Source: Paracoccaceae bacterium (GTDB lineage Bacteria; Pseudomonadota; Alphaproteobacteria; Rhodobacterales; Rhodobacteraceae). Taken from it: 43,176 nucleotides of DNA. A program made the position numbers and the translations under genes. The notes below the pieces were generated by a model. That model did no database searches, was not told where the DNA came from, and saw only the letters and a program-made list of their open reading frames with translations. The stretch is from the NCBI GenBank assembly GCA_013373325.1, contig JABXIA010000198.1, positions 1 through 43,176 of the forward strand. The letters are read 5' to 3'. Shown piece by piece: positions 1 through 7,139 of this stretch. How positions within the stretch are numbered: the stretch's first letter is position 1; each line of letters opens with the position of its first letter.

Positions 1-54
1 CAGGTTTTCGATGGCGAAGCCCTGCCGGGCTTCATCTTTCCAAAAATACTCTAA
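1..54 (+). CDS. C-terminal end of an unidentified upstream gene (partial)
   Basis: Frame 1 is open from the window edge to a TAA at 52-54 and gives 17 residues ending FIFPKIL. The last seven codons coincide with a repeat-like element (31-51) that also occurs after another stop codon in this window. The true coding end could therefore have been extended into that element, or this frame may not be coding. No family can be assigned from so little sequence. Confidence 0.3.
   Translation, partial: QVFDGEALPGFIFPKIL
31..51 (+). repeat. Dispersed post-gene element, copy A
   Basis: The sequence TTCATCTTTCC followed by AAAAATACTC closely matches 5868-5889, where the centre reads GGAAATACTC. Both copies lie at or just after a plus-strand stop codon. 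Similar short elements are, from memory, common between genes in Rhodobacteraceae, but the copy number was not checked. Confidence 0.45.
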
Positions 55-83
55 GACCCGCGGCGCTGCAGGCGCTGCGGGTC
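55..83 (-). terminator. Hairpin terminator downstream of purC
   Basis: The arms GACCCGC (55-61) and GCGGGTC (77-83) enclose a further short GCGC pairing. On the minus strand the hairpin starts a few bases after the purC stop and is followed by a T-rich stretch (TTAGAGTATTTTT). It therefore probably ends purC transcription, and it may also stop the plus-strand gene that enters from the left. Confidence 0.55.
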
Positions 84-89
84 CCTGTC

Positions 90-851
90 TCAGTTCACCA
101 GCGTCGGTTTGCCCGGCGCGGGCGGATTGTTCGGCATCACACCCAGACGGCGTGCCACTTCGCTGTAGGCATCCGTGAGGCTGCCCAGGTCGCGGCGGAA
201 CACGTCCTTGTCCAGCTTCTGGCCGGTCTTGATGTCCCACAGGCGGCAGCTGTCGGGGCTGATCTCGTCAGCAATCACCAAGCGCTGGAAGTCGCCCTCG
301 TAGATCCGGCCGATCTCGATCTTGAAGTCGACAAGCCGGATACCCACAGCCAGGAACACACCGGACAGGAAGTCGTTCACGCGCAGCGCCAGGCTCAGAA
401 TATCATCCATGTCCTGCTGGCTGGCCCAGCCGAAGGCAGCGATATGCTCTTCGGTGACCAGCGGATCGCCTAGGGCATCATCCTTGTAGCAGTATTCCAC
501 CACCGGGCGCGGCAGCTGGGTGCCCTCGTCGATGCCGAGACGCTTGGAGATGGAGCCGGCCGCATAGTTGCGCACAATCACTTCCAGCGGAATGATCTCG
601 CAGCTGCGCACCAATTGCTCGCGCATGTTGAGGCGCTTGAGGAAATGGGTCGGGACGCCGATCTGCGCCAGGCCGAGCATAAAGAACTCGCTCAGGATGT
701 TGTTCAGGACCCCCTTGCCCTCAATCACGTCGTGTTTTTCAGCGTTGAAGGCGGTGGCGTCATCCTTGAAATACTGCACGATAGTGCCGGGCTCGGGGCC
801 CTCGTACAAAGTCTTGGCCTTGCCTTCGTAAATCTTCTTGCGACGCGCCAT
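90..851 (-). CDS. purC: Phosphoribosylaminoimidazole-succinocarboxamide synthase (SAICAR synthetase)
   Basis: This 253-residue protein is full length for PurC, which joins CAIR and aspartate using ATP in the eighth step of de novo IMP synthesis in the cytosol. The N terminus ([14 protein letters not shown]) is the family nucleotide-binding start. The middle segment [15 protein letters not shown] and the later VDFKIEIGR and [13 protein letters not shown] are the conserved substrate-binding stretches. The ATG at 849-851 is the natural start and directly precedes the conserved region. It is transcribed away from the zeta-subunit gene across 271 bases. Two other purine genes, purM and purN, lie about 9 kb away as a separate unit. 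Confidence 0.97.
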   Translation of the reverse strand: MARRKKIYEGKAKTLYEGPEPGTIVQYFKDDATAFNAEKHDVIEGKGVLNNILSEFFMLGLAQIGVPTHFLKRLNMREQLVRSCEIIPLEVIVRNYAAGSISKRLGIDEGTQLPRPVVEYCYKDDALGDPLVTEEHIAAFGWASQQDMDDILSLALRVNDFLSGVFLAVGIRLVDFKIEIGRIYEGDFQRLVIADEISPDSCRLWDIKTGQKLDKDVFRRDLGSLTDAYSEVARRLGVMPNNPPAPGKPTLVN

Positions 852-1122
852 TGGGAACCTTTCGGGTCAATGCCGGGAATCCGGCCCTGCGATGTGCCGC
901 TCTCATAGTGCAAGGGGGCCTCAGCCGCAAGCTTGCAGCGGCGCGGCGCACCGATACAAGGCAATCCCTCCGCAGCTTGCCGCAGCAGGCACAAGGCCCG
1001 CAACGCCGGCACTGCCCGGGAACATCGAAACTAAGGCCTTATCCGGCAGAGTTTTTTCTTGCCCTGCCCCCCTATCACACTCCTATCATAGATGGGGTTC
1101 AACCGGTTAATGAGGATGCACC

Positions 1123-1440
1123 ATGACAACATTTGACGACCGCGAGCAGGCATTTGAAGCCAAATTTGCCCACGACGAAGAGATGCAATTCAATGCGCAG
1201 GCGCGCTGCAACAAAATGCTGGGCCTGTGGGCCGCTGGCTTGCTGGGGCTGAGCGGCACGGACGCCGATACATTTGCCGGAACCGTCGTGGCCGCGGATC
1301 TGGAAGAGGCAGGCCACGAGGACGTTGTGCGCAAGCTGGAAGACGCGTTGCAGGGCAAAGCCTCCGCGGATGAAATCAGGGCGAAACGCGCCGAACTGCT
1401 TCCGCAGGCAAAAGACCAGATCCTGAGCGAGGCTGGCTGA
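1123..1440 (+). CDS. F1-ATPase zeta subunit, DUF1476 family
   Basis: This 105-residue acidic helical protein begins TTFDDREQAFEAKFAHDEEMQFNA and continues NKMLGLWAAGLLG, the signature of DUF1476. In Paracoccus denitrificans this family was identified as the zeta subunit, which inhibits ATP hydrolysis by the F1Fo-ATP synthase through its N-terminal segment. The conserved N terminus seen here is that inhibitory region, so the same role is likely by family knowledge. The start is the ATG after AATGAGGATGCACC. The ATP synthase operon itself is not in the window. The gene stands alone, divergent from purC, and a GC-rich hairpin follows it. Confidence 0.9.
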   Translation: MTTFDDREQAFEAKFAHDEEMQFNAQARCNKMLGLWAAGLLGLSGTDADTFAGTVVAADLEEAGHEDVVRKLEDALQGKASADEIRAKRAELLPQAKDQILSEAG

Positions 1441-1460
1441 GGCCTTTTGGCGGCTGGCGG

Positions 1461-1491
1461 GCCGCGGCTTTAACCTTTTGTTTGCCGCGGC
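1461..1491 (+). terminator. Candidate terminator after the zeta-subunit gene
   Basis: Two copies of the self-complementary octamer GCCGCGGC (1461-1468 and 1484-1491) can pair across a 15-base loop and are followed by AGAAGATTTTAA. The stem is strong but the T-tract is short and displaced, so this is only a candidate. Confidence 0.4.
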
Positions 1492-1700
1492 AGAAGATTT
1501 TAAGGCTGAGCACGGCTGCTTGTGCTTTAAGCCATGCCGCATATCACCCTGCGGCGGCGGCTTTGCGGCAGCTTGTCAGTGATCTCATAATAAAGATGAG
1601 GAAAATGAAATTGCCCTTGCCCGCCCGGCGTGAGACAGGGGAAGACCACAATTTTGCCGCCCTGCCCGCAGGGGCGGCGCGCTGACACGGGACACAACTG
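1492..1700 (+). other. Structured leader region upstream of the Bmt-type methyltransferase
   Basis: About 210 bases precede the methyltransferase start and hold no convincing ORF. They contain several potential stems, the clearest being GCCGCCCTG (1656-1664) against CAGGGGCGGC (1669-1678). I compared the region with what I remember of cobalamin, SAM-II, SAH and SAM/SAH riboswitch cores and found no convincing match. It may be a plain 5' leader or an undescribed control element. Confidence 0.25.
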
Positions 1701-2723
1701 ATGACAAACACCTTCAAACAGCTACTGGACACCAGGGACGTGCTGCTGGCGGATGGCGCGACCGGCACCAACCTCTTTGCCATGGGCCTGCAATCCGGCG
1801 ATGCCCCGGAGCTGTGGAACGTTGATGAGCCCAAGAAAATCCTGGCGTTGTACCAGGGATCGGTTGATGCGGGCAGCGACCTGTTCCTGACCAACAGCTT
1901 CGGCGGCACCGCTGCGCGCCTGAAACTGCACGACGCGCAGGGCCGGGTGCGTGAATTGAACCGCATTGCAGCCGAATTGGGCCGCGAAGTTGCTGACAAG
2001 GCGGAACGCAAGATTGCCGTTGCCGGTTCCGTCGGACCGACCGGCGAAATTTTCGAGCCGGTTGGGGAGATGTCCCATTCCCTGGCGGTTGAGATGTTCC
2101 ACGAACAGGCCGACGCCCTGAAGGAAGGCGGCGCCGATGTGCTGTGGCTGGAAACCATTTCCGCCCCCGAAGAATTTCGTGCGGCTGCCGAAGCGTTCAA
2201 GCTGGCAGACATGCCCTGGTGCGGCACCATGAGCTTTGACACCGCCGGGCGCACCATGATGGGCGTGACCTCCTCTGACCTGGCGCAGCTGGTGGAAGAG
2301 TTCGCCAACGCGCCGCTGGCCTTTGGCGCCAACTGCGGCACCGGCGCCTCCGACATCCTGCGCACCGTTCTGGGCTTTGCCGCGCAAGGCACCGAACGCC
2401 CGATCATCTCCAAGGGCAATGCCGGCATTCCAAAATACGTCGACGGCCACATCCACTATGACGGCACCCCGGAACTGATGGGCGAATATGCGGTAATGGC
2501 CCGCGATTCCGGCGCCAAGATCATTGGCGGCTGCTGCGGCACCATGCCTGACCACCTGCGCTCCATGCGTGATGCGCTGGACAGCCGCCCGCGCGGCGAG
2601 GCACCGGCGCTGGAGAAAATCGTCGAAGTGCTGGGCCCCTTTACCTCTGAAAGCGATGGCACTGGCGAGGATGCAGCCGCAGGCGGTGAGCGCCGCGGCC
2701 GCCGTGGCCGCCGCCGCGCCTGA
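1701..2723 (+). CDS. bmt: Homocysteine S-methyltransferase domain protein (Bmt / MetH N-domain type)
   Basis: This 340-residue protein has the homocysteine-methyltransferase barrel: LLADGATGTNLF near the N terminus, GANCG (C212), and IIGGCCGTMPDHLR (C278, C279). The three cysteines bind the zinc that activates homocysteine. It is commonly annotated betaine-homocysteine methyltransferase. In Roseobacter-type genomes it is also the homocysteine half of a split cobalamin-dependent methionine synthase, and the corrinoid protein 1.7 kb downstream supports that reading. The end is a basic tail (GGERRGRRGRRRA) that is absent from the barrel proper. The ATG at 1701 fits the domain start, and a strong terminator follows. 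The methyl donor, betaine or methyl-corrinoid, cannot be decided from sequence alone. Confidence 0.85.
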   Translation: MTNTFKQLLDTRDVLLADGATGTNLFAMGLQSGDAPELWNVDEPKKILALYQGSVDAGSDLFLTNSFGGTAARLKLHDAQGRVRELNRIAAELGREVADKAERKIAVAGSVGPTGEIFEPVGEMSHSLAVEMFHEQADALKEGGADVLWLETISAPEEFRAAAEAFKLADMPWCGTMSFDTAGRTMMGVTSSDLAQLVEEFANAPLAFGANCGTGASDILRTVLGFAAQGTERPIISKGNAGIPKYVDGHIHYDGTPELMGEYAVMARDSGAKIIGGCCGTMPDHLRSMRDALDSRPRGEAPALEKIVEVLGPFTSESDGTGEDAAAGGERRGRRGRRRA

Positions 2724-2753
2724 TCGTTCCTGCCAATGTGGACTAGATGAATG

Positions 2754-2784
2754 GCGCCGCGTCTTCACACGCGGCGCTTTCTTT
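2754..2784 (+). terminator. Rho-independent terminator after bmt
   Basis: A perfect 9-bp stem, GCGCCGCGT (2754-2762) with ACGCGGCGC (2769-2777), has a 6-base loop and is followed by TTTCTTTC. It lies between convergent bmt and the acylphosphatase gene. Confidence 0.85.
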
Positions 2785-2797
2785 CGGCCTGACCGGC

Positions 2798-3076
2798 CTA
2801 CTCGGTGATACTAAAGCCGCTGATCCCAGGGTCCGGATCGGTTCTTTCTGTCAGTACATCCTTGACCGAGGCTGCCCCGGGGCCGCGGCCCATTTTGCGC
2901 ACCATATCCGCGACGCTGGCTGCGGGCCCTATCAGCAGCGCCCGGACAGAGCCATCCGGTTCATTGCGGACCCAGCCCGACAACCCGTGGCGCAACGCCT
3001 CCGCCCGCGCCCAGGTGCGGAAAGCCACGCCCTGCACGCGCCCTGTGACGCGCGCCTTCATAGCAACTATGCTCAT
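2798..3076 (-). CDS. acyP: Acylphosphatase
   Basis: This 92-residue protein has the full acylphosphatase fold signature: VTGRVQGVAFRTW with the phosphate-binding arginine, and GWVRNEPDGSV with the catalytic asparagine. The family hydrolyses carboxyl-phosphate bonds of small acyl phosphates in the cytosol. The ATG at 3074-3076 is supported by AAGGAG eight bases upstream. A second ATG five codons later would also leave the domain intact. It is on the opposite strand to the methionine genes around it, so its position there need not mean a shared role. Confidence 0.93.
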   Translation of the reverse strand: MSIVAMKARVTGRVQGVAFRTWARAEALRHGLSGWVRNEPDGSVRALLIGPAASVADMVRKMGRGPGAASVKDVLTERTDPDPGISGFSITE

Positions 3077-3149
3077 TGGACACGCTCCTTCTTGTCAGAG
3101 TGATGCCAACCTTAGCACACTTCAGCCGCCTGGATTGTTCAACAACCGG

Positions 3150-4229
3150 TCAGAACAGCGCCAGCTGGTCGCCCGGCTGCGGAGGGCGCGCAAAAAGGTC
3201 GCAACGCAGTGCCTCCGTCTGCTCCCGCAGGCCCAGCCGTTTGCAGGCCGCCTTGAAGCGCTGAGCGATCATCTCGGCATAACGCCCCTCGCCCCGCATC
3301 CGATGCCCCCAGCGCGGGTCATAATCGCGCCCGCCGTGCATCTCGCGCAACCGCGCCATCACCTTGGTCGCCCGGCCCGGCGCGTGTTCTGCCAGCCACT
3401 CTTGCCACAGCTCCGACACTTCCCGCGGCAGCCGCAGCATGATCCAGCTGGCAGCATCAGCCCCGGCCTCCGCTCCCGCGGCCAGCAGTGCCTCCAGCTC
3501 ATGATCCGTCAGCCCCGGCACAACAGGCGAGGTCATCACCCGCACCGGCACCCCAGCCTCTGTCAACCGCCGGATCGCAGCCAGCCGCCGGGCCGGCAGC
3601 GGCGCCCGCGGTTCCATCCGGCGGGACAGGTCCGGGTCCAGTGTGGTGACGGAAACCCCCACCCGCACCAGCCCCTTCTCTGCCATCGGTGCCAGGATGT
3701 CCAGATCCCGCTCCACCATTGCCCCCTTGGTTACGATTGCCACCGGGTGGTTGAAATCGCGCAGCACTTCCAGGCAGGCGCGCGAAATGCGCAGATCCCG
3801 CTCGCAGGGCTGGTAGGGATCCGTGTTGGTGCCAAGCGCAATTGCGGCGACCTTATAGCGGGGCGCTGACAGCTCCTTGCGCAGAACCTGGGCGGCATTG
3901 GGCCGTGCAATCAGCCGGGTTTCGAAATCCATTCCCGGCGACAGCCCAAGGTAGGCATGGGTCGGCCGTGCAAAACAGTAAATGCAACCATGCTCGCAAC
4001 CGCGGTAGGGATTGATCGAGCGGTCAAACGGCAGATCGGGAGAGCGGTTGTAGGTGATCAATGTGCGCGCCGTTTCCTGGCGCACATCAGTGGGAATCAC
4101 GGCATCCGGCAGTTCCTGGAACCAGCCATCATCCACCCCTTCCCGAACCAGCTCGAAACGGCCTGCCGCATTACTGAGGCTGGCGCGCGTTTTGCGGCGC
4201 ATGGTGTGTGGCGTGTTTTCAGGCAGCAT
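3150..4229 (-). CDS. PA0069-family radical SAM protein
   Basis: This protein is about 359 residues from the chosen ATG at 4227-4229. The frame is open further upstream, but those residues look unlike the family. The radical SAM cluster motif CEHGCIYC follows INPYRG, and GTNTDPYQPCE and SVTTLDPDLSRRMEPR match the spore-photoproduct-lyase-like PA0069 group. It should bind a [4Fe-4S] cluster and cleave S-adenosylmethionine reductively. The substrate of this group is unknown to me. It sits between bmt and the corrinoid gene but on the opposite strand, sharing a divergent promoter region with the corrinoid gene. That placement is suggestive but not proof of a link to methyl transfer. Confidence 0.85.
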   Translation of the reverse strand: MLPENTPHTMRRKTRASLSNAAGRFELVREGVDDGWFQELPDAVIPTDVRQETARTLITYNRSPDLPFDRSINPYRGCEHGCIYCFARPTHAYLGLSPGMDFETRLIARPNAAQVLRKELSAPRYKVAAIALGTNTDPYQPCERDLRISRACLEVLRDFNHPVAIVTKGAMVERDLDILAPMAEKGLVRVGVSVTTLDPDLSRRMEPRAPLPARRLAAIRRLTEAGVPVRVMTSPVVPGLTDHELEALLAAGAEAGADAASWIMLRLPREVSELWQEWLAEHAPGRATKVMARLREMHGGRDYDPRWGHRMRGEGRYAEMIAQRFKAACKRLGLREQTEALRCDLFARPPQPGDQLALF

Positions 4230-4282
4230 GGGCGCAAAATAGCGGCCGCAGAAGAACAAATAAAGAACAAATGGGTAAAATC

Positions 4283-4305
4283 GAAGATTTCCATGTGGAA
4301 TCTTC
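4283..4305. promoter_or_regulatory. Inverted repeat in the divergent promoter region (candidate operator)
   Basis: The arms GAAGATT (4283-4289) and AATCTTC (4299-4305) surround CCA-TG-TGG with one unpaired base, giving about ten symmetric pairs. It lies in the AT-rich 222-base gap between the radical SAM gene and the corrinoid-protein gene. It is a plausible binding site for a dimeric regulator. No regulator is identified. Confidence 0.4.
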
Positions 4306-4451
4306 ATTATTCTTGCGCCGGAATTGTCTCTATACGTCGGTTAGAAACGCGGCAATGTCGCAAATAATGCAGTTCGCAAACAGCATTCTGTCACAAAAGC
4401 CTCAGAAATAGGCCAACACCGGGGATTCCCCCGTCAGCAAGGATTAGGCGC

Positions 4452-5150
4452 ATGTCGGACGAAGAAGACATCATCCTCTCGGAACTCGATGACGAGGAAC
4501 TTGTTCAGCAGATGTTTGACGACCTCTATGATGGTCTCAAAGAGGAAATCGAAGAAGGCGTGAACATCCTTCTGGAGCGCGGCTGGGTTCCCTACGACAT
4601 CCTGACCAAGGCACTGGTTGGCGGCATGACCATCGTCGGCGCCGACTTCCGCGATGGTATCCTGTTCGTTCCCGAAGTTCTGCTGGCGGCAAACGCGATG
4701 AAGGGCGGCATGGCCATCCTGAAGCCGCTGCTGGCCGAAACCGGCGCGCCGCGCGTGGGCTCCATGGTCATCGGCACCGTCAAGGGCGACATCCACGACA
4801 TCGGCAAGAACCTGGTTTCGATGATGATGGAAGGCGCAGGTTTCGAGGTTGTCGACATCGGCATCAACAACCCTGTCGAGAACTACCTGGAATCGCTGGA
4901 AGAGCATAAGCCTGACATCCTCGGCATGTCGGCTCTGCTGACCACCACCATGCCCTACATGAAAGTCGTGATCGACACCATGGTCGAGCAGGGCCTGCGC
5001 GACGACTACATCGTGCTGGTTGGCGGCGCGCCGCTGAACGAAGAGTTCGGCAAGGCAATCGGTGCCGACGGCTATTGCCGTGACGCAGCCGTGGCCGTGG
5101 AAATGGCCAAGGACTTCGTTGCGCGCAAGCACAACTCGATGAGCGCCTGA
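4452..5150 (+). CDS. Corrinoid (cobalamin-binding) methyltransferase protein
   Basis: This 232-residue protein has two domains. The N-terminal helical cap (about residues 10-95) resembles that of MetH and of methanogen-type corrinoid proteins. The Rossmann-like B12 domain carries GDIHDIGKNL, with D113, H115 and G118 forming the DxHxxG motif whose histidine is the lower cobalt ligand. Later come GMSALLTTTM and LVGGAPL. It shuttles a methyl group on cobalamin between partner proteins. The neighbouring Bmt-type barrel and the following DUF1638 gene suggest it is the B12 module of a split methionine synthase. The start ATG at 4452 is preceded by AAGGATTAGGCGC. Other methylamine-type roles are possible but less fitting here. 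Confidence 0.9.
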   Translation: MSDEEDIILSELDDEELVQQMFDDLYDGLKEEIEEGVNILLERGWVPYDILTKALVGGMTIVGADFRDGILFVPEVLLAANAMKGGMAILKPLLAETGAPRVGSMVIGTVKGDIHDIGKNLVSMMMEGAGFEVVDIGINNPVENYLESLEEHKPDILGMSALLTTTMPYMKVVIDTMVEQGLRDDYIVLVGGAPLNEEFGKAIGADGYCRDAAVAVEMAKDFVARKHNSMSA

Positions 5151-5151
5151 T

Positions 5152-5862
5152 TTGGCACGCAAAGGACGTGCAGCCCGCTTGACAGAGCGGGCTGCATTCC
5201 GCCCGCCGACCGGGCGGACACTCGAGGAAACATCCCTCACCGAACAGGGCTTGGCCGCCCCTGAAAAGAAGACCGGCCGCATCCTGCTGATTGCTTGCGG
5301 TGCACTGGCGCGCGAGATCCTTGCCATCAAGGACGCTAACGGCATGGATCACATCGACCTCACCTGCCTGCCTGCCAAGCTGCATCTTTATCCCGAGCAG
5401 ATCGTGGACGCCGTCGACGGCGCCGTGGACAAGCATTCAGCCGTTTATGACAAGATTTTCGTGGTTTATGCCGACTGCGGCACTGGCGGCGCGCTGGAGC
5501 GTAAATGCGCTGAATTGGGCGTGGAGATGGTGGCAGGCCCGCATTGCTATTCCTTCTTCGAAGGCAACGAGACCTTTGCCCGCAATTCGGAAGAAGGCGA
5601 AATTACCGCTTTCTACCTCACAGACTTTCTGGTCAAACAATTCGACGCCTTTGTCTGGCGCCCGATGGGCCTCGACAAGAACCCGGAGCTGCGGGACATG
5701 GTGTTCGGCAATTACACCAAGCTGGTCTACCAGTCCCAGGTCAGCGATCCCAAACTGGTGGAAAAAGCGCAAGAATGCGCAGACCGCATGGGCCTGGCGT
5801 TCGAACACCGCCACACCGGTTATGGCGATCTGGAAACCGCCATGACAAACTGGGCCCGGTAG
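5152..5862 (+). CDS. DUF1638 family protein
   Basis: This 236-residue protein starts with TTG one base after the stop of the corrinoid gene, so the two are almost surely co-transcribed and probably translationally coupled. The first 40 residues are basic and variable. The DUF1638 domain begins at about KTGRILLIACGALAREI. Visible conserved features are the cysteines in IACGA, DLTCLP, VYADCGTGG and GPHCY, which could bind metal or corrinoid. From memory, mutant-fitness studies in Phaeobacter tied a DUF1638 gene beside the corrinoid gene to methionine synthesis. The biochemical activity is unknown to me. No signal peptide or membrane segment is visible. Confidence 0.85.
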   Translation: MARKGRAARLTERAAFRPPTGRTLEETSLTEQGLAAPEKKTGRILLIACGALAREILAIKDANGMDHIDLTCLPAKLHLYPEQIVDAVDGAVDKHSAVYDKIFVVYADCGTGGALERKCAELGVEMVAGPHCYSFFEGNETFARNSEEGEITAFYLTDFLVKQFDAFVWRPMGLDKNPELRDMVFGNYTKLVYQSQVSDPKLVEKAQECADRMGLAFEHRHTGYGDLETAMTNWAR

Positions 5863-5867
5863 CCCTC

Positions 5868-5893
5868 TTCATCTTTCCGGAAATACTCCGGGG
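5868..5893 (+). repeat. Dispersed post-gene element, copy B
   Basis: TTCATCTTTCCGGAAATACTCC begins five bases after the DUF1638 stop codon and closely matches copy A at 31-51. It is followed at once by a hairpin (5898-5915). Confidence 0.5.
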
Positions 5894-5897
5894 AGCA

Positions 5898-5915
5898 CGA
5901 GGGGCCGACCCCTCG
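5898..5915. terminator. Hairpin between convergent DUF1638 and sufE genes
   Basis: A perfect 7-bp stem, CGAGGGG (5898-5904) with CCCCTCG (5909-5915), has a CCGA loop. It lies between two convergent genes but lacks a clear T-tract on either side, so it may be a weak or bidirectional terminator. Confidence 0.45.
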
Positions 5916-5922
5916 GCCCGCT

Positions 5923-6333
5923 TCAGGCCTGCGCCATCGCGGTTTCGCGGATCCGTTCGATCATGGCGCGCAGACCGTTGGAGCGCTGCGAGGACAGATG
6001 CTCATTCAGCCCCAGCCGTCCCAGCTCAGCCTTGGCATCCACCGCCGGAACCTCTGTCAGCGCCAGCCCGTTGTAGAGGCAGCGCAGCACCGCGATCAGA
6101 CCGCGCACAATCATCGCGTCGCTGTCACCGTCAAACCGGAATTCTCCGCCTTCGATCGTGGCATGCAGCCAGACCTGGCTGGCACAGCCATCCACCTTGG
6201 TCGCAGGCACTTTCAGCGCTTCGTCGAGCGGCTCCATTGCCTTGCCCAGATCGATCACATGGCGGTAACGGTCCTCCCAGTCCTCCATGAACTCGAAGTC
6301 TTCAACGATCTCTTCAAAGGCGGCAGTGGCCAT
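5923..6333 (-). CDS. sufE: SufE cysteine desulfuration protein
   Basis: This 136-residue protein matches the SufE length and fold. C50 in KVDGCASQVWL is the sulfur-accepting cysteine that takes persulfide from the SufS desulfurase and passes it to the SufBCD scaffold for Fe-S cluster assembly. The segment DFEFMEDWEDRYRHVIDLGK at residues 12-31 is the usual N-terminal helix. No other suf genes are in the window, as is common for sufE in this group. The ATG at 6331-6333 is the natural start. Confidence 0.93.
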   Translation of the reverse strand: MATAAFEEIVEDFEFMEDWEDRYRHVIDLGKAMEPLDEALKVPATKVDGCASQVWLHATIEGGEFRFDGDSDAMIVRGLIAVLRCLYNGLALTEVPAVDAKAELGRLGLNEHLSSQRSNGLRAMIERIRETAMAQA

Positions 6334-6467
6334 CGTTCGTCTATCCTCAAATCCCGCATCAGGTGCAGATCAGCACCTAAGCCCCTGCCCGCGCCTTTTC
6401 AACCGCTTTTCAAGCTGCTGCCAATCGGGTAATCCGTTGCAAAGACAATTTGAACGGGCGGGGACAG

Positions 6468-6977
6468 ATGCATAAACCATTGGCTCTTACATTGGCCTGC
6501 GCGCTGGTGCTTTCAGCGTGCGGCTGGCGGGACTCACGGCTGAACCCGACCAACTGGTTTGGCAGCTCGGAACCGGCAGAGGTAGAGGTGGCGGAAAACG
6601 TCAACCCGCTGCTGCCGCAGGAAAGCAATGCCAGGGGCATCTTTGCCAAGAAACCGCCCAAAGACAAAAGCGTTCTGATCAGCCAAATCGCCGGGCTGCA
6701 AATTGAGCGGACGGCCTCCGGTGCGATCATCCACGCCACCGGCATCGCCGAGCGGCAGGGCGCCTTCAAGCTCGAACTGCGCCCAGTGGAGGACACGGAA
6801 GATGGCGTGCTGGCATACGACTTTCGCGTGGTTTACCCAGAAGAGCCGACCCTGACCGGCAGCGAGTTCAGCCGCACACTGCATGCCGCACGCACCCTGT
6901 CGAATCAGGATCTGGAGGCGGTCCGCATCGTCCGGGTGAACGCCGAGGCAAATGCACGTGAAAGCCGCAGGCGCTGA
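6468..6977 (+). CDS. Small lipoprotein of unknown function
   Basis: The chosen ATG at 6468 follows GGGGACAG and gives 169 residues that start with a lipoprotein signal ending LVLSACGW. The cysteine is at about residue 17. The mature part begins with a low-complexity acidic stretch and then a compact domain (about residues 65-165) rich in beta-type segments such as ISQIAGLQIERTASGAIIHATG and LAYDFRVVYPE. It is probably lipid-anchored in the periplasm. I do not recognise a domain with a known function. A strong terminator follows. A TTG in frame at 6450 is open but would spoil the signal peptide. Confidence 0.8.
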   Translation: MHKPLALTLACALVLSACGWRDSRLNPTNWFGSSEPAEVEVAENVNPLLPQESNARGIFAKKPPKDKSVLISQIAGLQIERTASGAIIHATGIAERQGAFKLELRPVEDTEDGVLAYDFRVVYPEEPTLTGSEFSRTLHAARTLSNQDLEAVRIVRVNAEANARESRRR

Positions 6978-6996
6978 AACCCTGTCTATTCCAAAA

Positions 6997-7028
6997 AAGA
7001 AAACGCCCGCTGATGCGGGCGTTTTCTT
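6997..7028. terminator. Strong bidirectional terminator
   Basis: A perfect 14-bp stem, AAGAAAACGCCCGC (6997-7010) and GCGGGCGTTTTCTT (7015-7028), has a TGAT loop. A and T runs on the flanks let it work in both directions, for the lipoprotein gene and for the minus-strand rnd unit. Confidence 0.9.
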
Positions 7029-7139
7029 AAGAGATGACCAGTTTACACGAGAAACATCGAACATCCGTGCACCTAATCTTTCCTGTTCCGAAACGCACTC
7101 CTAAGAATAATCAAAGCGCCCCCAAAAACTAACCCGAAC

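Noticed and set aside
1600-1660. Cobalamin riboswitch before bmt suggested by GGGGAAG
   Set aside because: Only this short string resembles the conserved core. The GCCACTG box and the characteristic multi-stem layout are missing.
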